From assembly GCA_024398125.1 (NCBI GenBank), contig JAKSJO010000021.1, positions 1 through 42,106 of the forward strand: DNA of 42,106 bases, read 5' to 3'. Both the position numbers and the translations under genes were made by a program. Source of the DNA: Bacteroidales bacterium. Its GTDB lineage: Bacteria > Bacteroidota > Bacteroidia > Bacteroidales > UBA932. This document shows positions 27,950 through 35,849 of the stretch, in pieces; position 1 is the stretch's first letter, and each line of letters begins with the position of its first letter. The notes below the pieces were generated by a model that was given only the letters and a program-made list of their open reading frames with translations, did no database searches and was not told the DNA's origin.

Positions 27950-28636
27950 ATGACAGAATTTGAAAAGTTCGCCATCCACGGATCCGGCATTTCAAGCAAT
28001 ACTCTCAGCAGCTACCAGAAGGCAATGGACGCTAGTCCTGTGGCTGCATATATCAACCCCAGCATCATCGAGGAGCGTAAGCTAAACGTAGCCCAGATGG
28101 ATGTGTTCAGCCGTCTTCTCATGGACCGTATCCTCTACGTCAGCGGTGAGATCTGTGATGATACTGCAAACATCCTTACTGCTCAGCTCCTTTTCCTCGC
28201 AAGCCAGGGCAAGGAAGACATCAGCTTGTACATCAACACCCCAGGAGGAGTGGTCACAAGCGGTCTCGCCATCTATGACACCATGCAGCTTATCGAGCCT
28301 GAGATAGCAACAATCTGTACAGGCATGGCTGCCAGCATGGGTTCAGTTCTTCTCTGCGCGGGAGCTCAGGGAAAGCGCAGCGCACTTCCCCACTCCAAGG
28401 TGATGATCCATCAGCCTCTAGGAGGAGCACGCGGACAGGCTACAGATATCCTTATCGCTGCAAAGGAGATCGAGAAGACCCGCGAAGAGCTTTGCCGTAT
28501 AATCGCCGAGCACAGTGGCAAGACCCTAAAGAAGGTGCTGGCAGATTGCGAGCGTGACTATTGGATGACTGCCGAAGAAGCTAAGGCCTACGGCATGATC
28601 GACGAGATTCTCGTCAGCCGCAAGGCTAAGAAATAA
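27950..28636 (+). CDS. clpP: ATP-dependent Clp protease proteolytic subunit ClpP
   Basis: A 228-residue serine protease subunit that forms tetradecamers with ClpX or ClpA. The catalytic triad is visible: Ser129 in GMAASMGSV, His154 in HSKVMIHQPLGG and Asp203 in ERDYWM. A propeptide-like N-terminal extension of about 35 residues precedes the core. It starts 28 bases after rho, and a strong terminator follows. clpX is not downstream here, unlike in many relatives. Confidence 0.96.
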   Translation: MTEFEKFAIHGSGISSNTLSSYQKAMDASPVAAYINPSIIEERKLNVAQMDVFSRLLMDRILYVSGEICDDTANILTAQLLFLASQGKEDISLYINTPGGVVTSGLAIYDTMQLIEPEIATICTGMAASMGSVLLCAGAQGKRSALPHSKVMIHQPLGGARGQATDILIAAKEIEKTREELCRIIAEHSGKTLKKVLADCERDYWMTAEEAKAYGMIDEILVSRKAKK

Positions 28637-28664
28637 TTCCGCTGCAAGGTGGTAAAGATATAAC

Positions 28665-28699
28665 AGGAAAGAGGTCACCGTTCTGGTGGCCTCTTTCCT
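28665..28699. terminator. Strong bidirectional terminator between clpP and nspC
   Basis: A 15-base stem (28665-28679 with 28685-28699) with loop GTTCT, formed by AGGAAAGAGGTCACC and its complement with one G-U pair. It lies 28 bases after the clpP stop and its right arm reaches the nspC stop, so it could end transcripts from both sides. There is no long U run. Confidence 0.8.
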
Positions 28700-29847
28700 T
28701 ATAGTCTGGATTTGAAGTCGTCGTACCCGAATTTCTTCCAGGTCCTGAGATTGCCGTCTTCTTCGAGAATATCAATCTCTGGCAGCGGCATTCCATTGAA
28801 AGTGTTGTTCTTCACCATGGAATAGATCGCCATGTCGTCAAATCTGAGGATGTCGCCTTCAACCAATGGACTGTCGAACGAATAGTCCCCTATGACGTCG
28901 CCGGAAAGGCATGTTGGGCCTGCCAGCCTGTATGTGAAATCCTTCTCCCCAGCCTTGCCGCTTTTATCAAGCGGAGGTCTGTATGGCATTTCAAGCACGT
29001 CGGGCATATGGCATGCTGCGCTTGTGTCCAGGATTGCAATATCCAATGACTTGCGATGCTGAACCTCAAGGACCTTGGTGTATAGATAACCGGAATTGAG
29101 TGCAATTGCCTCTCCCGGCTCCAGATATACTTCCAAACCATATCCCGTCTGCATCCTTCTTATGCATCTCTTGAGACGATCGATATCGTATCCCTGTCTT
29201 GTTATGTGATGGCCTCCTCCGAAGTTAACCCATTTCATTCCCGGCAGGTACTTTTCGAATCTTTTCTCGAATTCATCAAGAGTTGTCTCAAGATCATCCG
29301 AATCCTGTTCACAGAGCGTATGGAAGTGAAGACCATCAAGCAATCCAAGCATTTCGGGATAATCCGCAAGACCTGCCTCGAATTCCTCCAGGGTCGTTCC
29401 CAGGCGGCTTCCTTCTGCGCAGGGATCATAAATTGCATGCCCTTCCTGGGTGGATTTCTCCGGGTTGATTCTCAATCCTGTCTGCAGCCCTTTCTGTCTT
29501 GCCTTTGGGGCGAATCTGATAAGCTGTCTTACTGAATTGAATACGATGTGGTCGCAGATATCCAGTATCTCCGGCATATCCTCATCCTTGAATGCAGGAG
29601 AGAATATATGGTTCTCCCCGGATGGCATGAATTCGTGTGAAAGTCTTGCCTCGAACAGACCCGATGCCGTTGCACCTGACAGGTACTCCGCGATCATCGG
29701 GTACAAGGTGTAGCATGAGAAAGCCTTTTGTGCAAGAAGTATGTGGGCTCCGGTGGAGTCCATGACTTCCTTAATAATGGATAGATTCCGCCTGAGCGCA
29801 GCGGAATCTATCACATAGCAAGGTGTATGGAGTGAACTTATATTCAT
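28699..29847 (-). CDS. nspC: Carboxynorspermidine decarboxylase-family protein
   Basis: A 382-residue PLP-dependent alanine-racemase-fold decarboxylase. It removes the carboxyl group from carboxynorspermidine/carboxyspermidine or, in related enzymes, carboxyaminopropylagmatine. Lys41 (LLAQKAFSCY) is the PLP lysine. The GGGHHITRQGYD loop and CEQDSDDLE are family features. The ORF extends ten codons upstream of the ATG at 29847, but those overlap the previous gene's stop, so I chose 29847. Placed last in the operon right after its usual partner dehydrogenase (1-base gap). It is convergent with clpP across a strong terminator. Confidence 0.92.
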   Translation of the reverse strand: MNISSLHTPCYVIDSAALRRNLSIIKEVMDSTGAHILLAQKAFSCYTLYPMIAEYLSGATASGLFEARLSHEFMPSGENHIFSPAFKDEDMPEILDICDHIVFNSVRQLIRFAPKARQKGLQTGLRINPEKSTQEGHAIYDPCAEGSRLGTTLEEFEAGLADYPEMLGLLDGLHFHTLCEQDSDDLETTLDEFEKRFEKYLPGMKWVNFGGGHHITRQGYDIDRLKRCIRRMQTGYGLEVYLEPGEAIALNSGYLYTKVLEVQHRKSLDIAILDTSAACHMPDVLEMPYRPPLDKSGKAGEKDFTYRLAGPTCLSGDVIGDYSFDSPLVEGDILRFDDMAIYSMVKNNTFNGMPLPEIDILEEDGNLRTWKKFGYDDFKSRL

Positions 29848-29848
29848 C

Positions 29849-31108
29849 TTAGTCAACAAGGACAGGGTTCTCGTCAACTACCCATGGAAGTCCCCACTTG
29901 TTAAGAGCCTCCATGTATGGATCCGGATCGAAGTCCTCTACATTGAAGACACCTGCCTTCTTCCAAAGGCCTGTCATTACCATCATGGTGCCGATCATTG
30001 CTGGAACTCCTGTCGTGTAAGAGATAGCCTGGGAACCAACTTCCTTGTAGCACTCCTGGTGATCGCATACATTGTAGATCTTGATCGACTTCTTCTTTCC
30101 GTCCTTGATGCCTGTGAAGATACAGCCGATGTTGGTCTTGCCTACAGTTCTTGGACCGAGGGATGCAGGATCAGGAAGAAGAGCCTTGAGGAACTGGATA
30201 GGAACGATTTCCTTGCCTTCGAACATGACAGGGTCCGTGCGGAGCATTCCAACATTCTCGAGACACTTCATATGAGTGAGGTAGCTCTGGCCGAAGGTCA
30301 TGAAGAAGCGGATTCTCTTTACGCCAGGGATGTTCTTTGCGAGAGATTCGATCTCTTCGTGGTGAAGAAGGTACATGTCCTTCTGGCCGACTCCCTCGAA
30401 AACGTACTCTCTCTTTATCTCCATCGGTTTTGTCTCTACCCAGTGGCCGTCTTCCCAGTATGAACCGTTTGCCGATACCTCTCTGAGGTTGATCTCCGGG
30501 TTGAAGTTGGTTGCGAACGGATATCCGTGATCGCCTCCATTGCAGTCAAGTATATCTATGGTATGGATTTCGTCGAAATAGTGCTTGAGGGCATATGCCG
30601 AGAATACGCTGGTCACGCCCGGGTCAAAACCGGTTCCAAGAAGAGCGGTGATACCCTTGCTGTTGAATCTGTCCTGGTAAGCCCACTGCCATGAGTAGTC
30701 GAAGTATGCGGTGAATCCCAGTTCCTTGCATCTTTTTTCGTAGATTGCTCTCCACTCAGGATCTTCTGTGTCCTCTGGCTCATAGTTGGCAGAATCCACA
30801 TAGTCAACCCCAGTAGCGAGACAGGCATCCATGATAGTGAGGTCCTGGTAAGGAAGCGCAAGATTAAGGACGATGTCAGGCTTCACCTCTTTGATGAGGG
30901 CAACGAGCTCGTCAACGCTGTCAGCATTGACCTTTGCTGTGGTTATGACTGCATTCGTCTTGCCATCGAGCTTGGCCTTGAGAGCTTCGCACTTAGAAAC
31001 GGTGCGGCTTGCTATGCAGATTTCTGTGAATACCGAGTCGTTCTGTGCGCACTTCTGGATTGCCACCTGGGCAACTCCACCACATCCGATTACCAATACT
31101 TTTCCCAT
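29849..31108 (-). CDS. Carboxynorspermidine/carboxyspermidine dehydrogenase (saccharopine dehydrogenase-like)
   Basis: A 419-residue NAD(P)-dependent enzyme that reductively joins aspartate-beta-semialdehyde to a diamine: diaminopropane, putrescine or, in recently described relatives, agmatine. The Rossmann motif VIGCGGVAQVA is at 6-16. The SWQWAYQDRF and DPGVTSVFSAYAL segments are typical of CASDH. It is followed by its decarboxylase. The acceptor diamine cannot be read from sequence; the nearby ureohydrolase raises the agmatine possibility. Confidence 0.9.
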   Translation of the reverse strand: MGKVLVIGCGGVAQVAIQKCAQNDSVFTEICIASRTVSKCEALKAKLDGKTNAVITTAKVNADSVDELVALIKEVKPDIVLNLALPYQDLTIMDACLATGVDYVDSANYEPEDTEDPEWRAIYEKRCKELGFTAYFDYSWQWAYQDRFNSKGITALLGTGFDPGVTSVFSAYALKHYFDEIHTIDILDCNGGDHGYPFATNFNPEINLREVSANGSYWEDGHWVETKPMEIKREYVFEGVGQKDMYLLHHEEIESLAKNIPGVKRIRFFMTFGQSYLTHMKCLENVGMLRTDPVMFEGKEIVPIQFLKALLPDPASLGPRTVGKTNIGCIFTGIKDGKKKSIKIYNVCDHQECYKEVGSQAISYTTGVPAMIGTMMVMTGLWKKAGVFNVEDFDPDPYMEALNKWGLPWVVDENPVLVD

Positions 31109-31119
31109 TTTCTTTTTTC

Positions 31120-31156
31120 TAGTCTTTTATTGATTGTAATTATGATATAGTCTTTT
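31120..31156. repeat. Short direct repeat between speB and CASDH genes
   Basis: TAGTCTTTT occurs at 31120-31128 and 31148-31156 (28-base period) in the 56-base intercistronic gap. It is the longest gap inside the operon. No promoter consensus is seen; function is unknown. Confidence 0.5.
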
Positions 31157-31164
31157 CATTCCCT

Positions 31165-32022
31165 CTATTTCTGGAGAGCAAGCATCAGCTCTCTGGCGAC
31201 CTTGCATGCGACAGCGGTGGAAACCCCGCTCTGGTCGTATGTCGGGCAGAGTTCGTTGATGTCGCATCCGACGATGTCACAGGCTGAGCATACCTTGATG
31301 ATTGCCTCTATAAGGTCCATGAAGCTGACACCGCCGGCCTCTGGCGTACCTGTCCCTGGGAAGATGGAAGGATCAAGCACATCGAGGTCTATGGTGAAAT
31401 AGACATGCTTGCCCTTAAGCTTCTCCAATGTATCGGTCAGTCCGTCAAACGAGAACTTGTGCAGCTCAGTATGACCTTCATCCGCCCATCTGAATTCTGG
31501 GCGGTCTCCTGACCTGATTCCGAACTGATGTATCCTGCCGTCTCCGACAAGGTCGTGACAACGTCTGATGACTGCCGCATGCGAGAGCTTTACTCCAAGG
31601 TACTCGTCACGAAGGTCGGTATGTGCATCAAAATGGATGACATGAACGTCTGGATACCTTTTGTATACCTCCCTGAAGGCTCCCAGGGTAACAAGATGCT
31701 CGCCTCCTACCATGAGCGGCAGCTTTCCGTCATCGAGGATAGTCGAAGTCCGTTCCGATATCTGTGAAAGGGCGATCTCACTTGAGCCCATGCTGAGCTC
31801 GATGTCTCCACTGTCAAAGATGCTGCAGTCGGTCAGATCCTTGTCCTGGTATGGGCTGTAAGTCTCCAGACCGTAGGACTCGGAACGTATGGCCTTGGGA
31901 CCGAACCTGGTCCCGGGGCGGTATGATGTAGTAGAGTCGAATGGCGCACCGAAGATGACGATAGATGCATCATCATATTCGGCATCGCAGGCGATGAAAG
32001 TCTCTATGTTTCTCTCAAGCAT
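31165..32022 (-). CDS. speB: Agmatinase-family ureohydrolase
   Basis: A 285-residue binuclear manganese ureohydrolase. Metal ligands are His109 (GGEHLVTLG), Asp132, His134 and Asp136 (HFDAHTDLRD), and Asp212 and Asp214 (TIDLDVLDPS). The usual reaction is agmatine to putrescine plus urea. Relatives instead act on aminopropylagmatine, giving spermidine directly; the sequence alone does not decide between them. It starts 2 bases after the SpeE-like gene. This differs from Bacteroides, in which agmatine deiminase and N-carbamoylputrescine hydrolase are usual. Confidence 0.88.
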   Translation of the reverse strand: MLERNIETFIACDAEYDDASIVIFGAPFDSTTSYRPGTRFGPKAIRSESYGLETYSPYQDKDLTDCSIFDSGDIELSMGSSEIALSQISERTSTILDDGKLPLMVGGEHLVTLGAFREVYKRYPDVHVIHFDAHTDLRDEYLGVKLSHAAVIRRCHDLVGDGRIHQFGIRSGDRPEFRWADEGHTELHKFSFDGLTDTLEKLKGKHVYFTIDLDVLDPSIFPGTGTPEAGGVSFMDLIEAIIKVCSACDIVGCDINELCPTYDQSGVSTAVACKVARELMLALQK

Positions 32023-32024
32023 TT

Positions 32025-32888
32025 TTAATCGTTTATTGATTCAACGTCTCGGAGCGCCCTCTCGACGTATGCGGGAAGTGCGAAGCATCCTACGTGAAGA
32101 TTGGTTGTATAATAGTCAGTGTAGATGCCGAGCCTGTTCCATCTTGCAGCATCCAGGTCATCAACAGGATGGTATTTCTTTGAAGCGAATCCGAAGAGCC
32201 AGTATCCTGATGGATAAGATGGAATGTGCGCCTGATAGACTCTCGAGATAGGAAAGTTGGAAAGGATTCTCTTGTGGGCTTTCTGGGTCTCGATCCTGTC
32301 CTCGTCATAGAACGGACTCTGATGCTGGTTGACCATGATGCCGTCTTCCTTGAGAGCCTTGTAGCAGCTGCCGTAGAACTCTCGAGTAAGGAGACTCTCC
32401 CCCGGACCATAGAATCCCGCAGAGTCGACGATGATGATGTCATATTCGTTCTCTATGTGGCGTATGAAACGGAGCGCATTGTCGGTATAGAGGTTGACGC
32501 GTGGATCATCCAGTGATGCTGCCACGTCCGGAAAAAACTGGCGGCACGCCTCGACTACTCCGTCGTTTATCTCGACCAGATCTATCCTCTCGATGCTTTT
32601 GTATTTCACGAGTTCATCAATAACTCCGCCGTCTCCGGCACCGAAGACCAGTATCTTGCGGGCGTCCTTATGGACAGCCATAGGAACATGCGCAAGCATC
32701 TCGTCGTAGATGAATTCGTCCCTTTCCGTGAAGATGATATATCCGTCGACCGCGAGAATTCTTCCATACTCGATCGAGTCGAAGATATCCACTCTTCCGA
32801 GATCGTTCTCGTTGCTGTACAGATGCTTGTCCACGCGTACCGAGAACTTTACGTCCTCTGTATGATGCTCTGAAAACCAGTACTCCAT
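32025..32888 (-). CDS. SpeE-like aminopropyltransferase with altered active site
   Basis: A 287-residue spermidine synthase-family protein with Rossmann motif GAGDGGV at 84-89. Alignment from memory to clostridial and E. coli SpeE shows good overall match (TERDEFIY, GPGESLLTREFYGSCYKALKEDG, PSYPSG). Key catalytic residues are changed: YHEM is YDEM at 61-64, VEID is VEIN, EDG/DDG is TDN, and the DxTDP motif is DSAGF at 155-159, so the second Asp, normally an amine-binding residue, is absent. No SpeD (source of decarboxylated SAM) is in the window. Its activity may be lost or redirected. It sits between the decarboxylase and ureohydrolase genes. Confidence 0.85.
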   Translation of the reverse strand: MEYWFSEHHTEDVKFSVRVDKHLYSNENDLGRVDIFDSIEYGRILAVDGYIIFTERDEFIYDEMLAHVPMAVHKDARKILVFGAGDGGVIDELVKYKSIERIDLVEINDGVVEACRQFFPDVAASLDDPRVNLYTDNALRFIRHIENEYDIIIVDSAGFYGPGESLLTREFYGSCYKALKEDGIMVNQHQSPFYDEDRIETQKAHKRILSNFPISRVYQAHIPSYPSGYWLFGFASKKYHPVDDLDAARWNRLGIYTDYYTTNLHVGCFALPAYVERALRDVESIND

Positions 32889-32894
32889 TCTTTC

Positions 32895-34358
32895 TTAATA
32901 TATGGTCATTTCCTTGATAACATTCAGTCTCTCGCACTTCTCGTCTTCCGGTCCTGTAAGGGAGCAGCCTTTCTCCTTTGCATACAGGATGTAGTCGATG
33001 ATTTCCTGGGTGATTCTCTCGCCTGGTGCCAGGATAGGAATCCCAGGAGGATAGCTCATCACAAACTCCGTACATACCCTTCCCTTGGTTTCGCGTATTG
33101 GAATCATTTCCTCCTTTACCGCGTAGAATGCTTCCTGGGGAGTAAGGACTACCTGCGGGTTGATATACTCATGATCGAAGAGGCCGGTTCTGTCCTTGCT
33201 GTAAATTCTCTTGATGTCATACAGAGCACTGACAAGTCTCTCAACCTCTCTCATGCGGTCTCCGATGGAGATGTATGCGAGGACGTTTCCGATGTCTCCG
33301 AGTTCGAGCTGGATGTCGTATTCGTCCCTGAGCAGATCGTATACCTCGATGCCCGCGAGTCCGATGTCGAGGGTGAATACGGTGAGCTTCGTGGTATCAA
33401 AATCATACACGCTGTCTCCATTGACAAGCTCCTTGCCGTAGGCGTAGTATCCTCCGATATTGTTGATCTCCCTGCGGGCGTATTCAGCAATCTCGCGTAC
33501 CTGGCGGAATGATTCCTTGCCCCTGAGTGCAAGATTGCGTCGGCTTATGTCAAGGCTCGCCATGAGCAGGTAGGACGCACTCGTGGTCTGGGTGAGGTTG
33601 ATCACCTGACGTACATAGCCAGCGCTGACTCTCGGTCCTGCGAGCAGGAAGGAACTCTGGGTAAGGCTTCCTCCTGACTTATGCATGCTGACTGAAGCCA
33701 TGTCGGCACCCGCAGCCATGGCGGTGACGGGCATGTCCTCGCCGAAATAGAAGTGAGTTCCATGGGCCTCATCGACAAGAACCATCATGTTGTGCGCATG
33801 TGCAATCTCGACAATTTTCCTAAGGTTTGAACAGATACCGTAGTAAGTCGGATTGTTGACAAGGATTGCTACAGCGTCTGGATTCTCCTCGATCGCTTTT
33901 TCGACCTGGGAGATCTTCATCCCAAGAGCGATTCCAAGCCGCTTGTCGGTGTCAGGGTTGACATAAATAGGAGTTGCGCCGTTGACAACAAGCGCATTGA
34001 TAACTGAACGGTGGACATTTCGTGGCAGAATGATCTTTTCTCCGCTCTTGCAGGCAGTGAGAACCATCGTCTGTACGGCAGAAGTGGTGCCTCCTACCAT
34101 AAGGAATGCATGAGCGGCACCGAATGCTTCTGCGGCGAGAATCTCGGCTTCCTTGATCACTGAGATCGGGTGACAAAGGTTGTCAAGCGGCTTCATCGAA
34201 TTGACATCCAGCTCGACGCACTGCTTGCCAAACAGCTTGACGAGTTCGGGATTGCCTCGGCCTCTCTTGTGACCTGGGACGTCGAATGGAACGACTCTGT
34301 TTCTTCTGAATTCCTCGAGGGCCTCGTATATAGGCGCCTTGTCCTGATTCATAGGCAA
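32895..34358 (-). CDS. PLP-dependent Orn/Lys/Arg decarboxylase family, probably arginine decarboxylase
   Basis: A 487-residue fold-type I decarboxylase, of the short Firmicutes SpeA/YaaO type. The PLP lysine is Lys227 in SMHKSGGSLTQ, with the cofactor Asp196 in DEAHGTH. A PGHKRGRG motif is near the start. The context with agmatinase points to arginine decarboxylation (agmatine), but lysine or ornithine cannot be excluded. First gene of the operon; its ATG follows a structured leader of about 320 bases. Two in-frame ATG codons (residues 1 and 3) are close. Confidence 0.88.
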   Translation of the reverse strand: MPMNQDKAPIYEALEEFRRNRVVPFDVPGHKRGRGNPELVKLFGKQCVELDVNSMKPLDNLCHPISVIKEAEILAAEAFGAAHAFLMVGGTTSAVQTMVLTACKSGEKIILPRNVHRSVINALVVNGATPIYVNPDTDKRLGIALGMKISQVEKAIEENPDAVAILVNNPTYYGICSNLRKIVEIAHAHNMMVLVDEAHGTHFYFGEDMPVTAMAAGADMASVSMHKSGGSLTQSSFLLAGPRVSAGYVRQVINLTQTTSASYLLMASLDISRRNLALRGKESFRQVREIAEYARREINNIGGYYAYGKELVNGDSVYDFDTTKLTVFTLDIGLAGIEVYDLLRDEYDIQLELGDIGNVLAYISIGDRMREVERLVSALYDIKRIYSKDRTGLFDHEYINPQVVLTPQEAFYAVKEEMIPIRETKGRVCTEFVMSYPPGIPILAPGERITQEIIDYILYAKEKGCSLTGPEDEKCERLNVIKEMTIY

Positions 34359-34420
34359 TAATTTCGCTTTTATTAAATACTACATGCCTAGATCGGATAC
34401 ACCTCGGGTGGAGGAGATAC

Positions 34421-34457
34421 AAAAAAGGCGTAAACAATTACCTTCTTGTCTACGTCC
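34421..34457 (-). terminator. Second terminator-like hairpin in polyamine operon leader
   Basis: Arms 34427-34437 and 34446-34457 pair over 11 positions with one bulge (GGACGTAGACAA with TTGTTTACGCC in transcript sense), loop of 8, followed in the minus-strand sense by six T residues. It lies about 60 bases before the start codon, so it could be an attenuator. Confidence 0.65.
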
Positions 34458-34577
34458 GTACAAAGGGGTATTGCCCCCAGTCAGTACAGATCTGTCAGAG
34501 TCTATTAGTAAATACCATTACTCAGTACTCTATTGACCGTTTTTACAAGTCGGATCGGTCGTAAAGTGGACCAGCTT

Positions 34578-34603
34578 AAAAAACAGCGCACCTTTTCGAT
34601 GCG
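34578..34603 (-). terminator. First terminator-like hairpin in polyamine operon leader
   Basis: CGCATC/GGTGCG stem with a GAAAA loop (34587-34592 with 34598-34603) then CTG and six T residues in the minus-strand sense. It would end a short RNA of about 100 bases from the predicted promoter. The U run is on the minus-strand side only. Confidence 0.5.
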
Positions 34604-34685
34604 AAAGTGTCGTAAACGACACAAAATCAATAAAATAAATATTTACCGAATAACCTCTAACAATCAATACCGTTATTCAACGGCG

Positions 34686-34693
34686 CAAATATA
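34686..34693 (-). promoter_or_regulatory. -7 element of the polyamine operon
   Basis: TATATTTG on the minus strand is a full -7 match. No clear -33 TTTG was found at normal distance. It is placed just before the structured leader. Confidence 0.5.
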
Positions 34694-34748
34694 GACAATT
34701 ATTTGATTCATGCGAGAAATGATGGCTATTTTTTTAAGTTTTCATAAT

Positions 34749-34781
34749 AAAACCGGTCCATAACTAATATGAACCGGTTTT
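34749..34781. terminator. Terminator after galE
   Basis: AAAACCGGT and ACCGGTTTT form a 9-base stem (34749-34757 with 34773-34781). It lies 26 bases past the galE stop and ends in T-rich sequence on either strand, so it is a plausible bidirectional terminator separating the two operons. Confidence 0.75.
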
Positions 34782-34806
34782 CAAATGTCAACGGAAAGCA
34801 GCCGAT

Positions 34807-35826
34807 TTACTTCGACTCGTATCCGTTCGGATTGTTCTTCTGGAAATTCCAGCTGTCGCGGCACATGTCCTCGATGCCGTACTGTGCCTCCCATCCTAGC
34901 TCAGCCTTTGCCTTTGCAGGATTACAGTAGCATGTGGCGATGTCACCAGGGCGGCGTGGCTTGATAGCGTATGGAACCTTGAGATCATTTGCCTTCTCGA
35001 AGGCCTTTACAACGTCAAGAACGCTGTAGCCATGGCCGGTACCGAGGTTGTAGATGGCAAGGCCGCAGTTTTTCTCGATAGCCTGAAGTGCAGCCACATG
35101 GCCGCTGGCGAGGTCTACGACATGGATGTAGTCGCGTACGCCTGTTCCGTCAGGAGTGTCATAGTCGTTTCCGAATACGCCGAGCTCCTTGCGGATGCCG
35201 ATGGCGGTCTGGGTGATGTACGGCATCAGGTTGTTTGGAATGCCGTTAGGGTTTTCGCCAATGAGACCGCTCTTGTGCGCACCGATAGGATTGAAGTAGC
35301 GCAGGAGTACCACATTCCACTCCTTGTCGGCTTTCTGGACGTCCATGAGAACTTCCTCGAGCATGCTCTTGGTCTGGCCGTATGGATTGGTGCAATGACC
35401 CTTTGGACACTCCTCTGTGATAGGAATCATTGCAGGGTCGCCGTATACTGTGGCGGATGAGCTGAAGATGATGTTCTTGCATCCATGGTTGCGCATCACG
35501 TCAAGGAGAACGAACGTTGCGTTCATGTTGTTCTCGTAGTACTCAAGCGGCTTGGCAACGCTCTCGCCGACTGCCTTGAGACCGGCGAAATGGATCACAG
35601 CATCGATCTTGTTGTCGCTGAAGACCTTGTCCATGGCAGCACGGTCGCGTACATCAGCCTCTACAAAGGGAACTTCCTTGCCGATGATCTTCGCAACGCG
35701 CTTCAGAGCCTCTGGCTGAGAATTGTAATAGTTGTCGACAACGACTACGCTGTGACCGGCCTTGTCAAGCTCGATGATGGTGTGGCTTCCGATGTAGCCT
35801 GCTCCACCTGTAAGGAGAATATTCAT
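34807..35826 (-). CDS. galE: UDP-glucose 4-epimerase GalE
   Basis: A 339-residue short-chain dehydrogenase-type epimerase interconverting UDP-glucose and UDP-galactose. NAD-binding TGGAGYIGSHT is at 6-16. The catalytic Tyr149 and Lys153 lie in NPYGQTKSMLEEV, with the Ser in SSSATVYGD. Length is standard (about 338). It ends an operon starting outside the window and is 23 bases downstream of the glycyl-radical activase, an unexpected location for a sugar epimerase. Confidence 0.96.
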   Translation of the reverse strand: MNILLTGGAGYIGSHTIIELDKAGHSVVVVDNYYNSQPEALKRVAKIIGKEVPFVEADVRDRAAMDKVFSDNKIDAVIHFAGLKAVGESVAKPLEYYENNMNATFVLLDVMRNHGCKNIIFSSSATVYGDPAMIPITEECPKGHCTNPYGQTKSMLEEVLMDVQKADKEWNVVLLRYFNPIGAHKSGLIGENPNGIPNNLMPYITQTAIGIRKELGVFGNDYDTPDGTGVRDYIHVVDLASGHVAALQAIEKNCGLAIYNLGTGHGYSVLDVVKAFEKANDLKVPYAIKPRRPGDIATCYCNPAKAKAELGWEAQYGIEDMCRDSWNFQKNNPNGYESK

Positions 35827-35849
35827 AGAATATGGGTGTTGTGCTTTTG

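Larger units (their letters stand above)
34359..34680 (-). promoter_or_regulatory. Long structured leader of the polyamine operon
   Basis: About 320 bases between the predicted promoter and the decarboxylase ATG. No coding region is evident. From 5' to 3' of the transcript: a hairpin CCGTT/AACGG (34669-34682) that competes with GAATAAC/GTTATTC (34648-34654 with 34672-34678); the 16-base palindrome GTGTCGTAAACGACAC (34607-34622); a terminator-like hairpin (34578-34603); GACCG/CGGTC (34535-34560); GGGG/CCCC (34465-34478) inside a GTAC-containing outer stem; and a second terminator-like hairpin (34421-34457). The arrangement suggests attenuation, a riboswitch or small RNAs. I do not recognise a known RNA family. 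Confidence 0.6.

Noticed and set aside
34359-34680. tmRNA, RNase P RNA or SAM riboswitch in the polyamine leader
   Set aside because: I could not find the conserved cores of these RNAs by eye.
34359-34680. A short peptide in the leader (for example MVFTNRL)
   Set aside because: A seven-codon frame arises easily by chance, and nothing links it to arginine or polyamines.
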